Of a stretch of DNA of 64,000 bases, positions 18,177 to 27,358 are shown in pieces. Origin of the DNA: Treponema vincentii (GTDB taxonomy: Bacteria; Spirochaetota; Spirochaetia; Treponematales; Treponemataceae); the NCBI RefSeq assembly GCF_018336815.1, contig NZ_CP050497.1, forward strand, positions 434,001 to 498,000, written 5' to 3'. The stretch's first letter is position 1; each line of letters opens with the position of its first letter. The translations under genes were made by a program, and so were the position numbers. The notes beneath the pieces are model-generated. The model had not been told where the DNA came from. It worked only from the letters and a program-made list of their open reading frames with translations, and ran no database searches.

Positions 18177-20198
18177 ATGAAGCATATTGTCGGCAGAGTA
18201 GTTGCGTATACCGTCCTTTATTGTAGTGTTATTTTCGGTATTTTTGTTCTTCAGTTTACCAAAGGGCAAACTTTTTCTTTAAGTTTAGGCTCTATGCTCG
18301 TTACAGGCAGACAGGAGCGTACCGAAGCGGGCGAGACGCTTCCTCTTTTACCTCTGCATGTTGTCTCGAATGGGCTTGATTTATATATTAGCGAGCAAAA
18401 TCCTGCTTATGCCGTAGATGTAGCGGACACGCTCTCTCCTATGCGTATACTATCGTACCAATTTTATGAAACGGAAGCTCGTTTTTCGGTACACTGCTCT
18501 GATGATGTGGTTATTTCTTTTTTTTCCGAAAAGCGGGGTGAAGTTGATAGCCTCTTGATTGAAGCCATGCTTCCCGAAGGAATAAAAAGAGTATTGCTTC
18601 CGTGGAAAATTACTCAAAATGCCGGTATCGAGCGTGCCGACGATAAGATTTTTGTGCGTTCCGGTAAAAAACAATATACGTTTACCGGCAGCTTTGGATT
18701 TGACACGGATGGGGAAAATACGGCGGCGCAGTTAGAAGGACCTCATCTGGTACTCGAAAAGACACAGCCGATTGCCTCTTACAAAACCTATTTGCCGCTT
18801 GAAGAGCTCGATATCACGACTATCCCATCGATGGTGCAGGCTTCTGCGGAATCGTATACGGCGGCGCTGAACACTTTTGCCTCGGCAGTCATCCGCGCGG
18901 GTACGCAGGCGCTTTCATCTAAACAGATAACGGAGAAAACCTTAACAGCATATATTGCCGAAATGGGACAGCGCAGCAAATTTGCCGGAGCGATGGAAGC
19001 TGCTCCTGCTCAAACGCTGTCGCGGAACCTTCGAACATATCTTTCAAATCCTTTTTACGATAATATACAGGAAACCCATGTAGGTTTGGCAGCTGACGAC
19101 ACAAAAAAAAGAGAGTTATATGCTGCCCTTATCACGGATAATTCGCTTGAAATTTTTGAACAAGACAGCTTAATACCGTTTTTAACCGATCGCGGCAGTA
19201 AACGCAGCATAGAAGGTTTATTCCGACTGATAGGAAAGCTGGATGCTGCGCAGCTTGACGCACGGCAGGCGGCAGGGTTGTTGGCAGTATGGCTCGACTG
19301 TACGCATTACTACCCTGAACAAAAGGCATTGTTTGAAGATTTACTGCCGTTGTGTGAGAAAAAAATTACCGAATCCCTCTTGCTGATTAATGAAGGTTTA
19401 TATCTAAGCAATAACAGCACCTATATCGACAGTGCAGCCTCTTTAACTTCTGCACAAATATTGATGCGGTACGGAGCAGTTCAATCTTCGGTATGGCAGT
19501 CCGTTGCCCGGATGCTGATAACCTCTTTGCTGAGATACTCGAGCGAATCGGCTGGGTTGCCCGTAGGGTTTACCGTAACCGGCAGCAAATCGACACAGCT
19601 TGTAATTACTGCCGATGACAGCAGTATGCTGGATGCCGGTACTCTCTATCCTTTGCTAAAACCGGATAACAGTTGGTATCCTCATGCTCAGTCGCTCGCG
19701 TTGCAGGCGGAAGCCGGTATTTGGGCGTGGACTTGTGCGCAGAACATCGAGGTTTTGGAAAACACTTCAAAAACCTTGGTATTGCGAATTCGCTTTCCGG
19801 AAGGACAATCTCACTATCTTACCTTGCACGGTATTAGATCGTTCTATCGAATTGAGATGTATGGTATTCCGTTTAGGAGCGATGCCCGTTTTGAAATGTA
19901 TAACTCCTCCGGCTATGCCTATAATGCAGGAAGTAAGATTTTATACTTAAAGATGAGACATAAGAGCGAATACGAAACAATACGCCTCTCGCTCGGTTCG
20001 GCTCCGCAGGAGCCTGCTTCCGTGCGGACTGCCCCGTCTGCTTCCGGTTCAAATACAAATGCCGGAGCCGCTCCTTCTACGGTTCCTACAGCCTCCGATC
20101 AAGCGTCCTCTAAACAAACGCTGGAAACGCAAGGAGCCGCAGCGCCTGTATCGGTTCCGCAACCGGAAAATCCCGCTCAACCGGAGGATGCAGAGTAA
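18177..20198 (+). CDS. Large exported protein of unknown function
   Basis: A 673-residue protein that I do not recognise. It starts with a signal-anchor (VAYTVLYCSVIFGIFVLQF, residues 9-27). The body alternates beta-rich (residues 60-220) and helical (230-420) stretches, then another beta-rich part (500-610), and ends in a low-complexity Pro/Ala/Ser/Gln tail (620-673). This suggests a periplasmic or surface-exposed protein. The start is supported by a weak promoter (TTGCAA at 18140, TAGACT at 18163) that would give an almost leaderless message; no Shine-Dalgarno box is seen. It converges on the Pro-Thr repeat lipoprotein. Confidence 0.7.
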   Translation: MKHIVGRVVAYTVLYCSVIFGIFVLQFTKGQTFSLSLGSMLVTGRQERTEAGETLPLLPLHVVSNGLDLYISEQNPAYAVDVADTLSPMRILSYQFYETEARFSVHCSDDVVISFFSEKRGEVDSLLIEAMLPEGIKRVLLPWKITQNAGIERADDKIFVRSGKKQYTFTGSFGFDTDGENTAAQLEGPHLVLEKTQPIASYKTYLPLEELDITTIPSMVQASAESYTAALNTFASAVIRAGTQALSSKQITEKTLTAYIAEMGQRSKFAGAMEAAPAQTLSRNLRTYLSNPFYDNIQETHVGLAADDTKKRELYAALITDNSLEIFEQDSLIPFLTDRGSKRSIEGLFRLIGKLDAAQLDARQAAGLLAVWLDCTHYYPEQKALFEDLLPLCEKKITESLLLINEGLYLSNNSTYIDSAASLTSAQILMRYGAVQSSVWQSVARMLITSLLRYSSESAGLPVGFTVTGSKSTQLVITADDSSMLDAGTLYPLLKPDNSWYPHAQSLALQAEAGIWAWTCAQNIEVLENTSKTLVLRIRFPEGQSHYLTLHGIRSFYRIEMYGIPFRSDARFEMYNSSGYAYNAGSKILYLKMRHKSEYETIRLSLGSAPQEPASVRTAPSASGSNTNAGAAPSTVPTASDQASSKQTLETQGAAAPVSVPQPENPAQPEDAE

Positions 20199-20200
20199 AC

Positions 20201-20228
20201 CTGTTCCGAGACTTCTGTCTCGGAACAG
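20201..20228. terminator. 12-bp perfect hairpin between convergent genes
   Basis: CTGTTCCGAGAC (20201-20212) pairs exactly with GTCTCGGAACAG (20217-20228) around the loop TTCT. It sits between two convergent stop codons and probably acts as a bidirectional terminator, although no T-run follows. Confidence 0.7.
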
Positions 20229-20241
20229 ACAACCTAAGGCC

Positions 20242-21429
20242 TTATTCCGTCCATGTATATGAAGCAACAACGCTAAAGGCGCTTGTATTATCATCGGTGT
20301 TATAACCGTCAGCGCTTTTTACCCAGAAATAATACGTCTTACCGGAAACGAGATGGTTGTGCTTTGCATACACTCGCGTAGAGTTGGTTAACACAAATCT
20401 ATCAAGCACTGTTGCAGCCGATATATCATCCGCCGTTCCCCAGTATACATGATACCAAGCGCTTTTAGTGGAATCCCACGTAAGTTTTATTCCCGAATAT
20501 TCTCCGGCGCCATCTTTTGCAGCGGTAAGATTCATCGGTACCGGTAAATCTTGATGAACAAGATTATAACTTACGACAGAGCTAAAATCACTTGTGGCAC
20601 TCGTAGCAAGAAATCCGTCGGCGCTTTTTACCCAGAAATAATATGTACCGGAAGCCGAGAAAGTCTTAGAATAACTTGTTGATGAAACCGTGTCGCTTAA
20701 TAATATGGCAGATGCCGTGTCATTGGTTGTCCCATAATAAACCCGGTAGTATTTTGCTCCGGTTGTAGTCCAGCTCACCGTAACCGTATTGAGTTTTGTC
20801 GTAGAAAGCTCCACTTGTACGTTAGTCGGTACTTGAAGTTCCGTGTACGTAAACGATAATGACGCAACATTACTGAAACTGCTCAAACTGCTTGATGATG
20901 TAAAATCGTCGGCGGCCCTTACCCAAAAATAGTACGTCCCTGTCGTCGATAATGTGGCGGAATACTTTGATAAAAAAACCGTATTGGTCAAGACGGTTGC
21001 CGTAGATGAATCGTTGCTTGTGTTGTAATACACCCAGTAGTTCTTAGCGCCGGTACTTGTCCACGAAATAGTTATGCCGTTCACTGTATTACTATTAAGT
21101 TCAACCTTTACATCCGTCGGCGCATACGCCCCGTTTGCAGTAGGTGTAGGCGTAGGTGTAGGCGTAGGCGTAGGTGTAGGTGTTGGTGTTGGTGTTGGTG
21201 TTGGTGTTGGTGTTGGTGTTGGTGTTGGTGTTGGTGTTGGTGTTGGTGTTGGTGTTGGTGTTGGTGTTGGTGTTGGTGTTGGTGTTGGTGTTGGTGTTGG
21301 TGTTGGTGTTGGTGTTGGTGTTGGTGTTGGTGTTGGCTTCGAATTATCAACAGATCCTTTGCACCCAATCGCGAGGCAGAGTAATAAAATAGCGCTTATA
21401 ACGGAGATATATTTTTTTATAACTTTCAT
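20242..21429 (-). CDS. Pro-Thr repeat lipoprotein with three FN3-like domains
   Basis: A 395-residue lipoprotein; the signal peptide ends at LAIGC. About 33 tandem Pro-Thr dipeptides follow, a stiff stalk that should lift the rest from the membrane. Three fibronectin-III-like domains of about 95 residues come next, each with the motif [14 protein letters not shown] or a close variant and a Trp in the B strand ([17 protein letters not shown]). The architecture suggests a surface adhesin or binding protein. The start at ATG 21429 has AGGAG nine bases upstream, and that box overlaps the stop of the 55-residue gene ahead, so the two form an operon. Confidence 0.9.
   Translation of the reverse strand: MKVIKKYISVISAILLLCLAIGCKGSVDNSKPTPTPTPTPTPTPTPTPTPTPTPTPTPTPTPTPTPTPTPTPTPTPTPTPTPTPTPTPTPTPTPTPTANGAYAPTDVKVELNSNTVNGITISWTSTGAKNYWVYYNTSNDSSTATVLTNTVFLSKYSATLSTTGTYYFWVRAADDFTSSSSLSSFSNVASLSFTYTELQVPTNVQVELSTTKLNTVTVSWTTTGAKYYRVYYGTTNDTASAILLSDTVSSTSYSKTFSASGTYYFWVKSADGFLATSATSDFSSVVSYNLVHQDLPVPMNLTAAKDGAGEYSGIKLTWDSTKSAWYHVYWGTADDISAATVLDRFVLTNSTRVYAKHNHLVSGKTYYFWVKSADGYNTDDNTSAFSVVASYTWTE
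21138..21335. repeat. Hexanucleotide minisatellite (Pro-Thr coding)
   Basis: About 33 copies of a 6-base unit, GGTGTT on the plus strand, with a few GGTGTA and GGCGTA variants at the 3' coding end of the array. The homogeneous part spans about 21180-21336. Because the unit is two codons, gain or loss of copies keeps the frame and changes only stalk length. Confidence 0.97.
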
Positions 21430-21441
21430 TATCAATATCTC

Positions 21442-21609
21442 CTACTTACTCTGCCCGTTGTTATTAGGCGCATGATTCGGATTCAACTGAGCGCCGCGAT
21501 TACCTTGATTTTTATCATAGGTAATATTGGTTCCGTTAGTTCCTTTGTTGGCATTTTGGATATCCGCAGGATGATTCTTTCCCGCCGGACGTTTTGTCGT
21601 ATTCGGCAT
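21442..21609 (-). CDS. Small Asn-rich protein, 55 residues
   Basis: An uncommonly short but well supported gene: AAGGAGG stands six bases before the ATG (21607-21609), and the stop TAG overlaps the ribosome site of the following lipoprotein gene. The protein is hydrophilic and rich in Asn, Gly and Lys ([20 protein letters not shown]), with no signal or membrane segment. A frameshifted relative at 8938-9083 keeps the same blocks, so this is a real family. The function is unknown. A TATAAT box (minus strand, 21678-21683) lies about 70 bases upstream, between the gene and a MITE-like palindrome. Confidence 0.85.
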   Translation of the reverse strand: MPNTTKRPAGKNHPADIQNANKGTNGTNITYDKNQGNRGAQLNPNHAPNNNGQSK

Positions 21610-21720
21610 TTTTGCCCTCCTTTTTCGTTAAGGTGTCCCAAACTATGGAATTGATTCATGTTTAGAACTTTTCTTCCATTATACCCCTTAAAGTCAAGAG
21701 AAAAACAAAAATGAGCTGGG

Positions 21721-21906
21721 GCAAACGCATCAGACATTTTTTTATATCCCCGCGGAAAAATTGAGACTATTCGACCAGAGTTGAACCCCTGCGCGGTTCA
21801 AATGGTCTCACAGTCTCAATTTTTCCGCGCTTTTTATTTACCCTGCCTGATGCGTTTACCCGTCTGTCAAAAAAAATGTGCGAAATTTTATTTAAAATTT
21901 CGCACA
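21721..21906. mobile_element. MITE-like palindrome, copy A, with satellite hairpin
   Basis: GCAAACGCATCAG (21721-21733) and CTGATGCGTTTAC (21847-21859) form terminal inverted repeats. Between them is a long imperfect palindrome: GCGGAAAAATTGAGAC pairs with GTCTCAATTTTTCCGC, and TTGAACC with GGTTCAA in the centre. Sixteen bases past the right end stands the hairpin TGTGCGAAATTTTA/TAAAATTTCGCACA (21877-21906). Copy B (26429-26616) is the same unit in reverse orientation. Confidence 0.8.
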
Positions 21907-21945
21907 AAAAAAAGCCCTGCCGAATGTAATCGACAGGGCTTTTTC
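21907..21945 (-). terminator. Rho-independent terminator
   Basis: AGCCCTG (21913-21919) pairs with CAGGGCT (21934-21940). Read on the minus strand, a run of eight T follows the stem. It lies directly downstream of the ATPase gene and so ends the EF-G/ATPase transcript. Confidence 0.85.
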
Positions 21946-21992
21946 GATAGCCGTTATAGCCTCGGTGTACTTATCCGGAGCTATAAGGAAAA

Positions 21993-22676
21993 TTATTTTT
22001 CCGCTAAAAGCATTGTTTTGGTGTCAAGCTTGCAGCCGGTATCAAAATTCGCTTTACCGCGGGCTTTCAGCGCGTATATTTTAATGGCGTCCGGCGACGG
22101 TTCCAAATACAGGATAACATCAAGATCGTTGGCATAAGGCTTTAAGTCGGGGTGGATCGCCTTTTCGCGTACATCGGCGGAAGCCGTATACCAGACGAAC
22201 ATACCGGTTTCTTTGGCAAAAGCCTTTATTTGCTGAATCGCTTCGGGAACCGCTTTAGAAAAATCGAAATCATCGATCATCAGTGCGGAAGGCTTTGAAC
22301 CTACTTCAAACAGCGCCTTTACGGTCTTGATAATCTGAGTGGTACGCACGATATCTTGATTAAAATTGAGTACGATGCGCCGTGCGATAACTTCAGATTT
22401 TAATTCAGCAGCTTTTTCAAGGTGTTTTTTCTCGGCTGTTTCGTCAAACATATTGTTATACCATGTAATGGCATAATCGGTTTGCTGACTGAACGAGATA
22501 TGTACAATCGGTTTACCTTGCAGCAGCTGATCCAATCCGAGCTGAACCAGCATGGAAGTTTTTCCAACGCCTCTTTTAGCCGTTACAATACCGATTTCCC
22601 CCGGTTGTAACGCCCCTCCGAGCGCTTTTTCAAAATTACGAACAGCGCTGCGTTCGATTAAATCCTCTTTAACCAT
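21993..22676 (-). CDS. KaiC/RecA-like P-loop ATPase
   Basis: A 227-residue P-loop protein. The Walker A motif VTAKRGVGKTS (residues 33-43) is followed by a hydrophobic Walker B strand ALMIDDFDF (about 133-141). The spacing and the core segment RTTQIIKTVKALFEVG fit the RecA/KaiC/RadA-like branch. There are no DNA-binding or zinc motifs. It follows fusA by 10 bases, so the two are transcribed together; a role in translation or stress control is possible but not shown. The function is unknown. Confidence 0.75.
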   Translation of the reverse strand: MVKEDLIERSAVRNFEKALGGALQPGEIGIVTAKRGVGKTSMLVQLGLDQLLQGKPIVHISFSQQTDYAITWYNNMFDETAEKKHLEKAAELKSEVIARRIVLNFNQDIVRTTQIIKTVKALFEVGSKPSALMIDDFDFSKAVPEAIQQIKAFAKETGMFVWYTASADVREKAIHPDLKPYANDLDVILYLEPSPDAIKIYALKARGKANFDTGCKLDTKTMLLAEK

Positions 22677-22686
22677 TTCCCGCCTC

Positions 22687-24777
22687 CTATTTTTGTTGTT
22701 CCGCTTTGCGTTTTTCTTCGTACGCTTTAATTAAAGCTTCCGTAACGCTTTGGGGAGCTTTGCCGTACTTCGCAAATTCCATTGAGTATTCTGCTTTACC
22801 CTGTGTTGAAGAGCGCAAAATGGTTGAAAATCCGAACATTTCGCTTAACGGGACTTCCGCGTCAACGCGGGTAAACTGTTCATCTTCAGTGGACGAAAGT
22901 ATTATACCACGACGTTGGTTAATAAGTCCAAAGATATTTCCTTGAAATTCCTGCGGGCCTTCGATTGAAACCTTCATAATCGGTTCGAGAACGATCGGAT
23001 TTGCTTTTTTGTACGCTTCGCGGAAAGCGCCGATAGCTGCGGCTTGGAATGCCATATCGGAAGAGTCTACCGGGTGTGTTTGACCGTCGTTAATGGTAAC
23101 CCGTACGCCGACAATCGGGAAGCCGATAAGCGTGCCCTTCTTAACGGCCGCTCTAAAGCCCTTATCGCAAGACGGAATAAATTCCGAAGGAATGGCGCCG
23201 CCTTTAATTTGATCGACAAACTCGTAGTCTTGCTCGGAGGTAGGTTCGATAAAGCCTGCAACACGGCCGAACTGACCGGAACCGCCCGTCTGCTTTTTAT
23301 GGGTGTAGTTAAAGTCCGCACGCTGGCTGATTGCTTCGCGGTAGGCAACCTGCGGCATACCGGTTTCTACCTCGCACTTGTATTCGCGGCGCATCCGTTC
23401 GATATATACATCCAAATGGAGTTCACCCATACCTTGAATAATCGTTTCGTTCGATTCCGGATCAACGTATGTGCGGAAGGTCGGGTCTTCTTTGGTAAAG
23501 CGGTTTAATGCCTTGCCCATCTGGTCGGCGGATTTTTTATCCTTGGGGGTAACCGAAAGCGAAATAACCGGATCGGGAACGAACATGGAGCTCATGGCGT
23601 AGTTGAGGTCGCCGCCGCAGAACGTATCGCCCGATGCGCATTCGATACCGAAGAGCGCAACGATGTCTCCCGGGCCGCCTTCGGAAATATCTTCCATTTC
23701 GGCAGAGTTCATGCGGACAAGACGTCCAACCTTGAACTTTTTGCGTGAGCGGGTGTTGTACAATTCACCGCCTTTTTTCAGCGTTCCCTGATAGATACGC
23801 ACATACGTCAACTGACCGTATTTTCCATCCTCCAGCTTAAAGCCGAGCGACACAACCGGATCATCGGGGTTGGAGGTCAGCACAACGGGTTCTTCATTTT
23901 TATCCAAATCGAGCGCCTTATTGGTAATTTCCGTCGGATTGGGCAAGTAGTAGGTAACGGCATCGAGCAATGGCTGGATACCTTTGTTTTTATAGGCCGA
24001 ACCGAGGAATACCGGCACAAAGGCTTCTTTTAAAGTACCGACACGTACCGCTGCACGAATCATCTCTTCCGTTTCGGCGCCTTCAAGATATGCTTCTGCA
24101 AGCTCATCGGAGAACATCGAAGCCGCATCGATCATTTCCTCGCGATATTTTTTTGCATCATCAAGAAGGTGTGCCGGGATTTCGGCCACGCGGAGCTCGG
24201 TACCGCTGTCTCCTTCAAAATAAAGCGCCTTCATCGTTACGAGGTCGATAACGCCTTCGAGTTTATCCTCAAGGCCGATTGGGAGCTGCATCATGTAAGC
24301 GTTGAGTCCCAGTTTTTCGCGCAGCTGCATCCGCACCTTTAACGGATTAGCGCCGGTTCTGTCGCACTTGTTAACAAAGGCAATACGCGGAACATGGTAG
24401 CGTTTAAGCTGGCGGTCAACGGTGATAGACTGAGACTGTACACCGGCAACGGAGCAAAGTACCAAAATAGCGCCGTCCAAAACACGCAATGAACGTTCAA
24501 CTTCGATAGTAAAGTCAACGTGTCCGGGCGTGTCGATAACGTTAATGGTGTGGTCTTTCCATGTTACCTGTGTCGATGCGGACTGAATGGTGATACCGCG
24601 CTCCCGTTCCAATTCCATATTGTCCATAACGGCGCCGACACCATCTTTTCCGCGTACCTCATGAATGGTATGAATACGGTCGCAATAAAACAAGATACGC
24701 TCTGAAAGGGTTGTTTTTCCCGAGTCGATATGCGCACTTATACCGATATTTCTCATTTTTGAAATATCACTACTCAT
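22687..24777 (-). CDS. fusA: Elongation factor G, organelle-like spirochete type
   Basis: A 696-residue translational GTPase. The G1 motif is [10 protein letters not shown]2 lies in [13 protein letters not shown]3 is DTPGHVDF and G4 is NKCD. Domains II to V follow in order, with the C-terminal EF-G domain ending near residue 685. Ser in HIDSGKTT and the [12 protein letters not shown] continuation resemble mitochondrial EF-G1 and the spd group of spirochete, planctomycete and delta-proteobacterial factors more than canonical EF-G (HIDAGKTT). It catalyses ribosomal translocation. Spirochetes usually carry a second EF-G elsewhere with split roles, so this copy may be the main translocase; that is inferred. 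Confidence 0.95.
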   Translation of the reverse strand: MSSDISKMRNIGISAHIDSGKTTLSERILFYCDRIHTIHEVRGKDGVGAVMDNMELERERGITIQSASTQVTWKDHTINVIDTPGHVDFTIEVERSLRVLDGAILVLCSVAGVQSQSITVDRQLKRYHVPRIAFVNKCDRTGANPLKVRMQLREKLGLNAYMMQLPIGLEDKLEGVIDLVTMKALYFEGDSGTELRVAEIPAHLLDDAKKYREEMIDAASMFSDELAEAYLEGAETEEMIRAAVRVGTLKEAFVPVFLGSAYKNKGIQPLLDAVTYYLPNPTEITNKALDLDKNEEPVVLTSNPDDPVVSLGFKLEDGKYGQLTYVRIYQGTLKKGGELYNTRSRKKFKVGRLVRMNSAEMEDISEGGPGDIVALFGIECASGDTFCGGDLNYAMSSMFVPDPVISLSVTPKDKKSADQMGKALNRFTKEDPTFRTYVDPESNETIIQGMGELHLDVYIERMRREYKCEVETGMPQVAYREAISQRADFNYTHKKQTGGSGQFGRVAGFIEPTSEQDYEFVDQIKGGAIPSEFIPSCDKGFRAAVKKGTLIGFPIVGVRVTINDGQTHPVDSSDMAFQAAAIGAFREAYKKANPIVLEPIMKVSIEGPQEFQGNIFGLINQRRGIILSSTEDEQFTRVDAEVPLSEMFGFSTILRSSTQGKAEYSMEFAKYGKAPQSVTEALIKAYEEKRKAEQQK

Positions 24778-24874
24778 AATTCTTCTACCTCATTTCTAAT
24801 AGATTTTTTTACGTCACAAAAACCGACAGCTAAAAATATCAATTTTCGTAAGCTGCCTGTAAGCAAGATTATAA

Positions 24875-24903
24875 ATTATACTGGAAACGGTTTTGGATTG
24901 CAA
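24875..24903 (-). promoter_or_regulatory. fusA promoter
   Basis: On the minus strand, TTGCAA (24898-24903) and TATAAT (24875-24880) are 17 bases apart. The leader to the fusA ATG is about 90 bases and has a GAGG box. Confidence 0.7.
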
Positions 24904-24931
24904 GAGTAAAGTTTTTTAAATTCATTTTTTA

Positions 24932-24958
24932 TTGACATATATAGAGATTGTATATACT
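24932..24958 (+). promoter_or_regulatory. Promoter of the AraC-type regulator
   Basis: TTGACA at 24932-24937 is followed by TATACT at 24953-24958 (spacer 15; an alternative TACTCT two bases later gives 17). The leader is about 18 bases and contains GAAGG before the ATG at 24983. Confidence 0.6.
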
Positions 24959-24982
24959 CTTAAAAAAAAGCGAAGGTCTAAT

Positions 24983-25960
24983 ATGAACTCTTGTGTACAC
25001 GCAACCGAATGGCACGGGACACGCGCCGCTATTATATCTAATACCAATTTGATAACGGAATATGCTATCAACTGCGATACACCGAACGGGCGTATGAAAA
25101 CCTTTCATTTATTTCCGGGGATTGATTATGCACTTACAACTTTTGAAGCAGCCTCATGTGATTACCGAAAAGAGCCGGTACCGAATATTCTGGAAATAGC
25201 CTATTGCAAATCAGGCAGGTTTGAATGCGAATATAAAAGCGGTTATTTTACATATATCGGTGAAGGTGATTTTGCCATCGGTGTTTTGGAAGCTCAAACC
25301 GAAAAGCCTTATTTCCCGTTAGGATATTACACCGGCTGTACAATCATTATCGATGTCAAAAAGACAGGTATGGTTTTTCAGAATACTATCGAAGGCATAT
25401 CCATTGACCTAGCGGCACTACTGCAAAACTATTGTCCCGACAATAAATGCGCAGTTATTAAAACACCGCCAATGCTGCTCCGTATATTCAATGAATTATA
25501 TGAAGCATCCCAAGATTGCCGCTTTCCCTCTGATACAACAAACGGCTACCTGCGGCTGAAAGTTTTAGAGCTGTTGTTTTTATTGCAGCACTATAAACCG
25601 CAAAAGCAGTCTGCGGCACATACCTGTTTTTCAGGAGTATATATAAAAAAGATAAAAGCGATTAAAGCTGATATTACGGAACACTGGAGCGAAAATCCGC
25701 GGTTAAAAGATTTGTCGCAAAAATACGGCATCGGTTTAACGGTAATGAAAGACTGTTTTAAGGCGGTATACGGAAAACCGATCTATGCTTTTCAAAAAGA
25801 ATACAAAATGCAAAAAGCGGCGCAGCTATTACACACTACGGAAAAATCGATTACGGAAATCGCCTCCCTAATCGGATACGAAAATCCAAATAAGTTTTCT
25901 TCCGCTTTTAAGAATACATTCGGATGTTCTCCGCGGGAATACCGCCGGAATAATTTATAA
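24983..25960 (+). CDS. AraC-family transcriptional regulator
   Basis: A 325-residue regulator. The C-terminal 100 residues contain the two helix-turn-helix units of the AraC/XylS family, including LKDLSQKYGIGLTVMKDCFK and the signature ITEIASLIGYENPNKFSSAF followed by GCSPREYRR. The N-terminal 220 residues are a divergent effector domain like those of the PchR/YbtA subgroup that controls iron and transport genes. The ATG at 24983 was chosen because GAAGG lies six bases upstream; an earlier in-frame start falls inside the promoter. The ECF operon lies 780 bases downstream in the same direction and is a plausible but unproven target. Confidence 0.9.
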   Translation: MNSCVHATEWHGTRAAIISNTNLITEYAINCDTPNGRMKTFHLFPGIDYALTTFEAASCDYRKEPVPNILEIAYCKSGRFECEYKSGYFTYIGEGDFAIGVLEAQTEKPYFPLGYYTGCTIIIDVKKTGMVFQNTIEGISIDLAALLQNYCPDNKCAVIKTPPMLLRIFNELYEASQDCRFPSDTTNGYLRLKVLELLFLLQHYKPQKQSAAHTCFSGVYIKKIKAIKADITEHWSENPRLKDLSQKYGIGLTVMKDCFKAVYGKPIYAFQKEYKMQKAAQLLHTTEKSITEIASLIGYENPNKFSSAFKNTFGCSPREYRRNNL

Positions 25961-26132
25961 TTGATAATTTGTAATGGATAATTATTTTGGGCGTTCCGGT
26001 TCCCGTCGGGCTTTACGCTTATAGCTTTTTGCTGCGTTTGTATCATTTCAGCAGTGTTTCTCCTCACGTCGAAAACTGCATTTGACTTCTTTCGGCAGCA
26101 AAAAAGGCTATCGCTGCAATCCCTAACGCAAC

Positions 26133-26405
26133 GTCAAAAATGTACATCCTTGTACATTTTTGACTGCGAGTTTTGCCTTACGTCAAAACATCGCGTCTGT
26201 CTAATACCGGCGGCATCCGTGCCGCTTTTGAAAATCCTCGACGTATCAAAACTGCCAAGGATGGCAGTGGTTTCAAACGGAATCGAGTTCGCACTGCGAA
26301 CTCGCAGACAAAGAATGTACACGGATGTTCATTCTTTGTCGTGCCTGCGGGTGTTTTTTGTGCACTCCTAGCATCTGTACCATCTATTTCAAAAGGCTAA
26401 CGGAA
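26133..26405. repeat. Mirror-image composite hairpin repeat
   Basis: Order: long hairpin 26133-26164 (13-bp stem, loop ATCCTT); type 2 GCGAGTTTTG/CAAAACATCGC at 26166-26194; short 26210-26225 (loop ATCCGT); spacer; short' 26251-26268 (loop AAGGAT); type 2' GAGTTCGC/GCGAACTC at 26285-26303; long' 26307-26340 (loop ACGGAT). The right end GGTGTTTTTTG...TATTTCAAAAGGCTAACGG matches other copies. From 25960 to 26133 I see only an imperfect continuation of such sequence. No gene lies in this 770-base gap. Confidence 0.8.
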
Positions 26406-26428
26406 GGTCTATCCTCAAGCCTCTCTTC

Positions 26429-26616
26429 TGTGCGAAATTTTGCATAAAATTTCGCACATTTTTCCATCAAAGGGGTAAACGCATCAGGCAGAATAGATAT
26501 AAATCGCGGAAAAATTGAGACTGTGAGACCATTTGAACCGCAAAGAGGTTCAACTCTGGTCGAATAGTCTCAATCTTTCTGCGGGGATATTAAAAAAACA
26601 GCCTGATGCGTTTGCC
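26429..26616. mobile_element. MITE-like palindrome, copy B, reversed
   Basis: The hairpin TGTGCGAAATTTT/AAAATTTCGCACA (26429-26458) is followed 15 bases later by GGTAAACGCATCAGGC (26474-26489). The unit runs to GCCTGATGCGTTTGCC (26601-26616). Inside, GCGGAAAAATTGAGAC and the central TTGAACC...GGTTCAA are shared with copy A. The order is exactly the reverse complement of 21721-21906. Confidence 0.82.
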
Positions 26617-26694
26617 TGGCCAATTTTCACGGCTTTTCGGATAGGTTTTGACTGAATGGAGTGGAAAACAGCTGTTCATTGCCGCTATAGTATT

Positions 26695-26724
26695 CTCTTG
26701 AGTTAGCAGATGTTAACTCAAGAG
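26695..26724 (+). promoter_or_regulatory. Stem-loop overlapping the ribosome-binding site of the ECF operon
   Basis: CTCTTGAGTTA (26695-26705) pairs perfectly with TAACTCAAGAG (26714-26724). The right arm runs into AGAGGAGG, the ribosome-binding site of the gene at 26736. A TATAGT box at 26686-26691 would start the transcript at about 26698, just inside the left arm. The stem may control translation or protect the 5' end of the message. Confidence 0.6.
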
Positions 26725-26735
26725 GAGGAACTAAT

Positions 26736-27353
26736 ATGGAAGTAAAAACAGACGGTTCAGCACGGCTGCGGTTAAAGGATATTATCACACTTTCGATTTT
26801 TAATATCGCGATGCTGGTGATTATGGTTATCGTTAAGATGGTGATGACAATAGCGGCAACGCCCGCACTCGATTACCTTTTTTACGTCGGCGTGATGGCT
26901 TTTTTCTGCGCACCGCTCTACATTGTTATGTCAAACAAAACGGCGAAACACGGAACATTCCTTGTAACGGCAATTTTTTGCGGATTGATGATGGCTGCAT
27001 TCGGCTCGGCATGGTTTTCTGCAGTGATGCTTGTAGTAGGTCTCATCTGCGAGCTTTTGATGCTTGGTAATAATACCTACAAAAATCCGGTGCGGAACGG
27101 TATCGGCTATGTGGTATATTGGACGCTGTACGCATGGGGCAGTTCAATTCCGCTGTTCTTTTTTAAGGAGCGGTATTTGAAGAGCTTAGGAGATTCATAT
27201 ACCGAAGAAGGGAAACAGGTGTTGATTCGTTTTTACGGTTCGCTCGATATGATGCTGCTTATCGGTTTGATTTCGGCGGCGCTTGCGGCCGCAGGATTTT
27301 GGATCGGTATGCTGTTTTTCAAAAAACATATTAAAAAAGCAAAGTTAGCGTAA
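26736..27353 (+). CDS. ECF transporter S component, Trep_Strep/MptS family
   Basis: A 205-residue membrane protein with five or six helices and the conserved N-terminal motif LKDIITLSIFNIAMLVIM of the Treponema/Streptococcus S-component family. It should be the substrate-binding subunit of an energy-coupling-factor importer. The T subunit and the double ATPase follow at once (gaps of 5 and 12 bases), so the operon encodes a complete group-I importer. The substrate of this family is not established. GAGGAGG precedes the ATG by six bases and is partly held in a hairpin. A second such operon is at 44362-47770. Confidence 0.9.
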   Translation: MEVKTDGSARLRLKDIITLSIFNIAMLVIMVIVKMVMTIAATPALDYLFYVGVMAFFCAPLYIVMSNKTAKHGTFLVTAIFCGLMMAAFGSAWFSAVMLVVGLICELLMLGNNTYKNPVRNGIGYVVYWTLYAWGSSIPLFFFKERYLKSLGDSYTEEGKQVLIRFYGSLDMMLLIGLISAALAAAGFWIGMLFFKKHIKKAKLA

Positions 27354-27358
27354 AGTCA

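Noticed and set aside
21074-21475. Plus-strand frame rich in Val-Gly repeats and other frames across the minisatellite
   Set aside because: They arise because a 6-base repeat is open in all frames. The minus-strand lipoprotein has a signal peptide, lipobox and three domains; the others have nothing.
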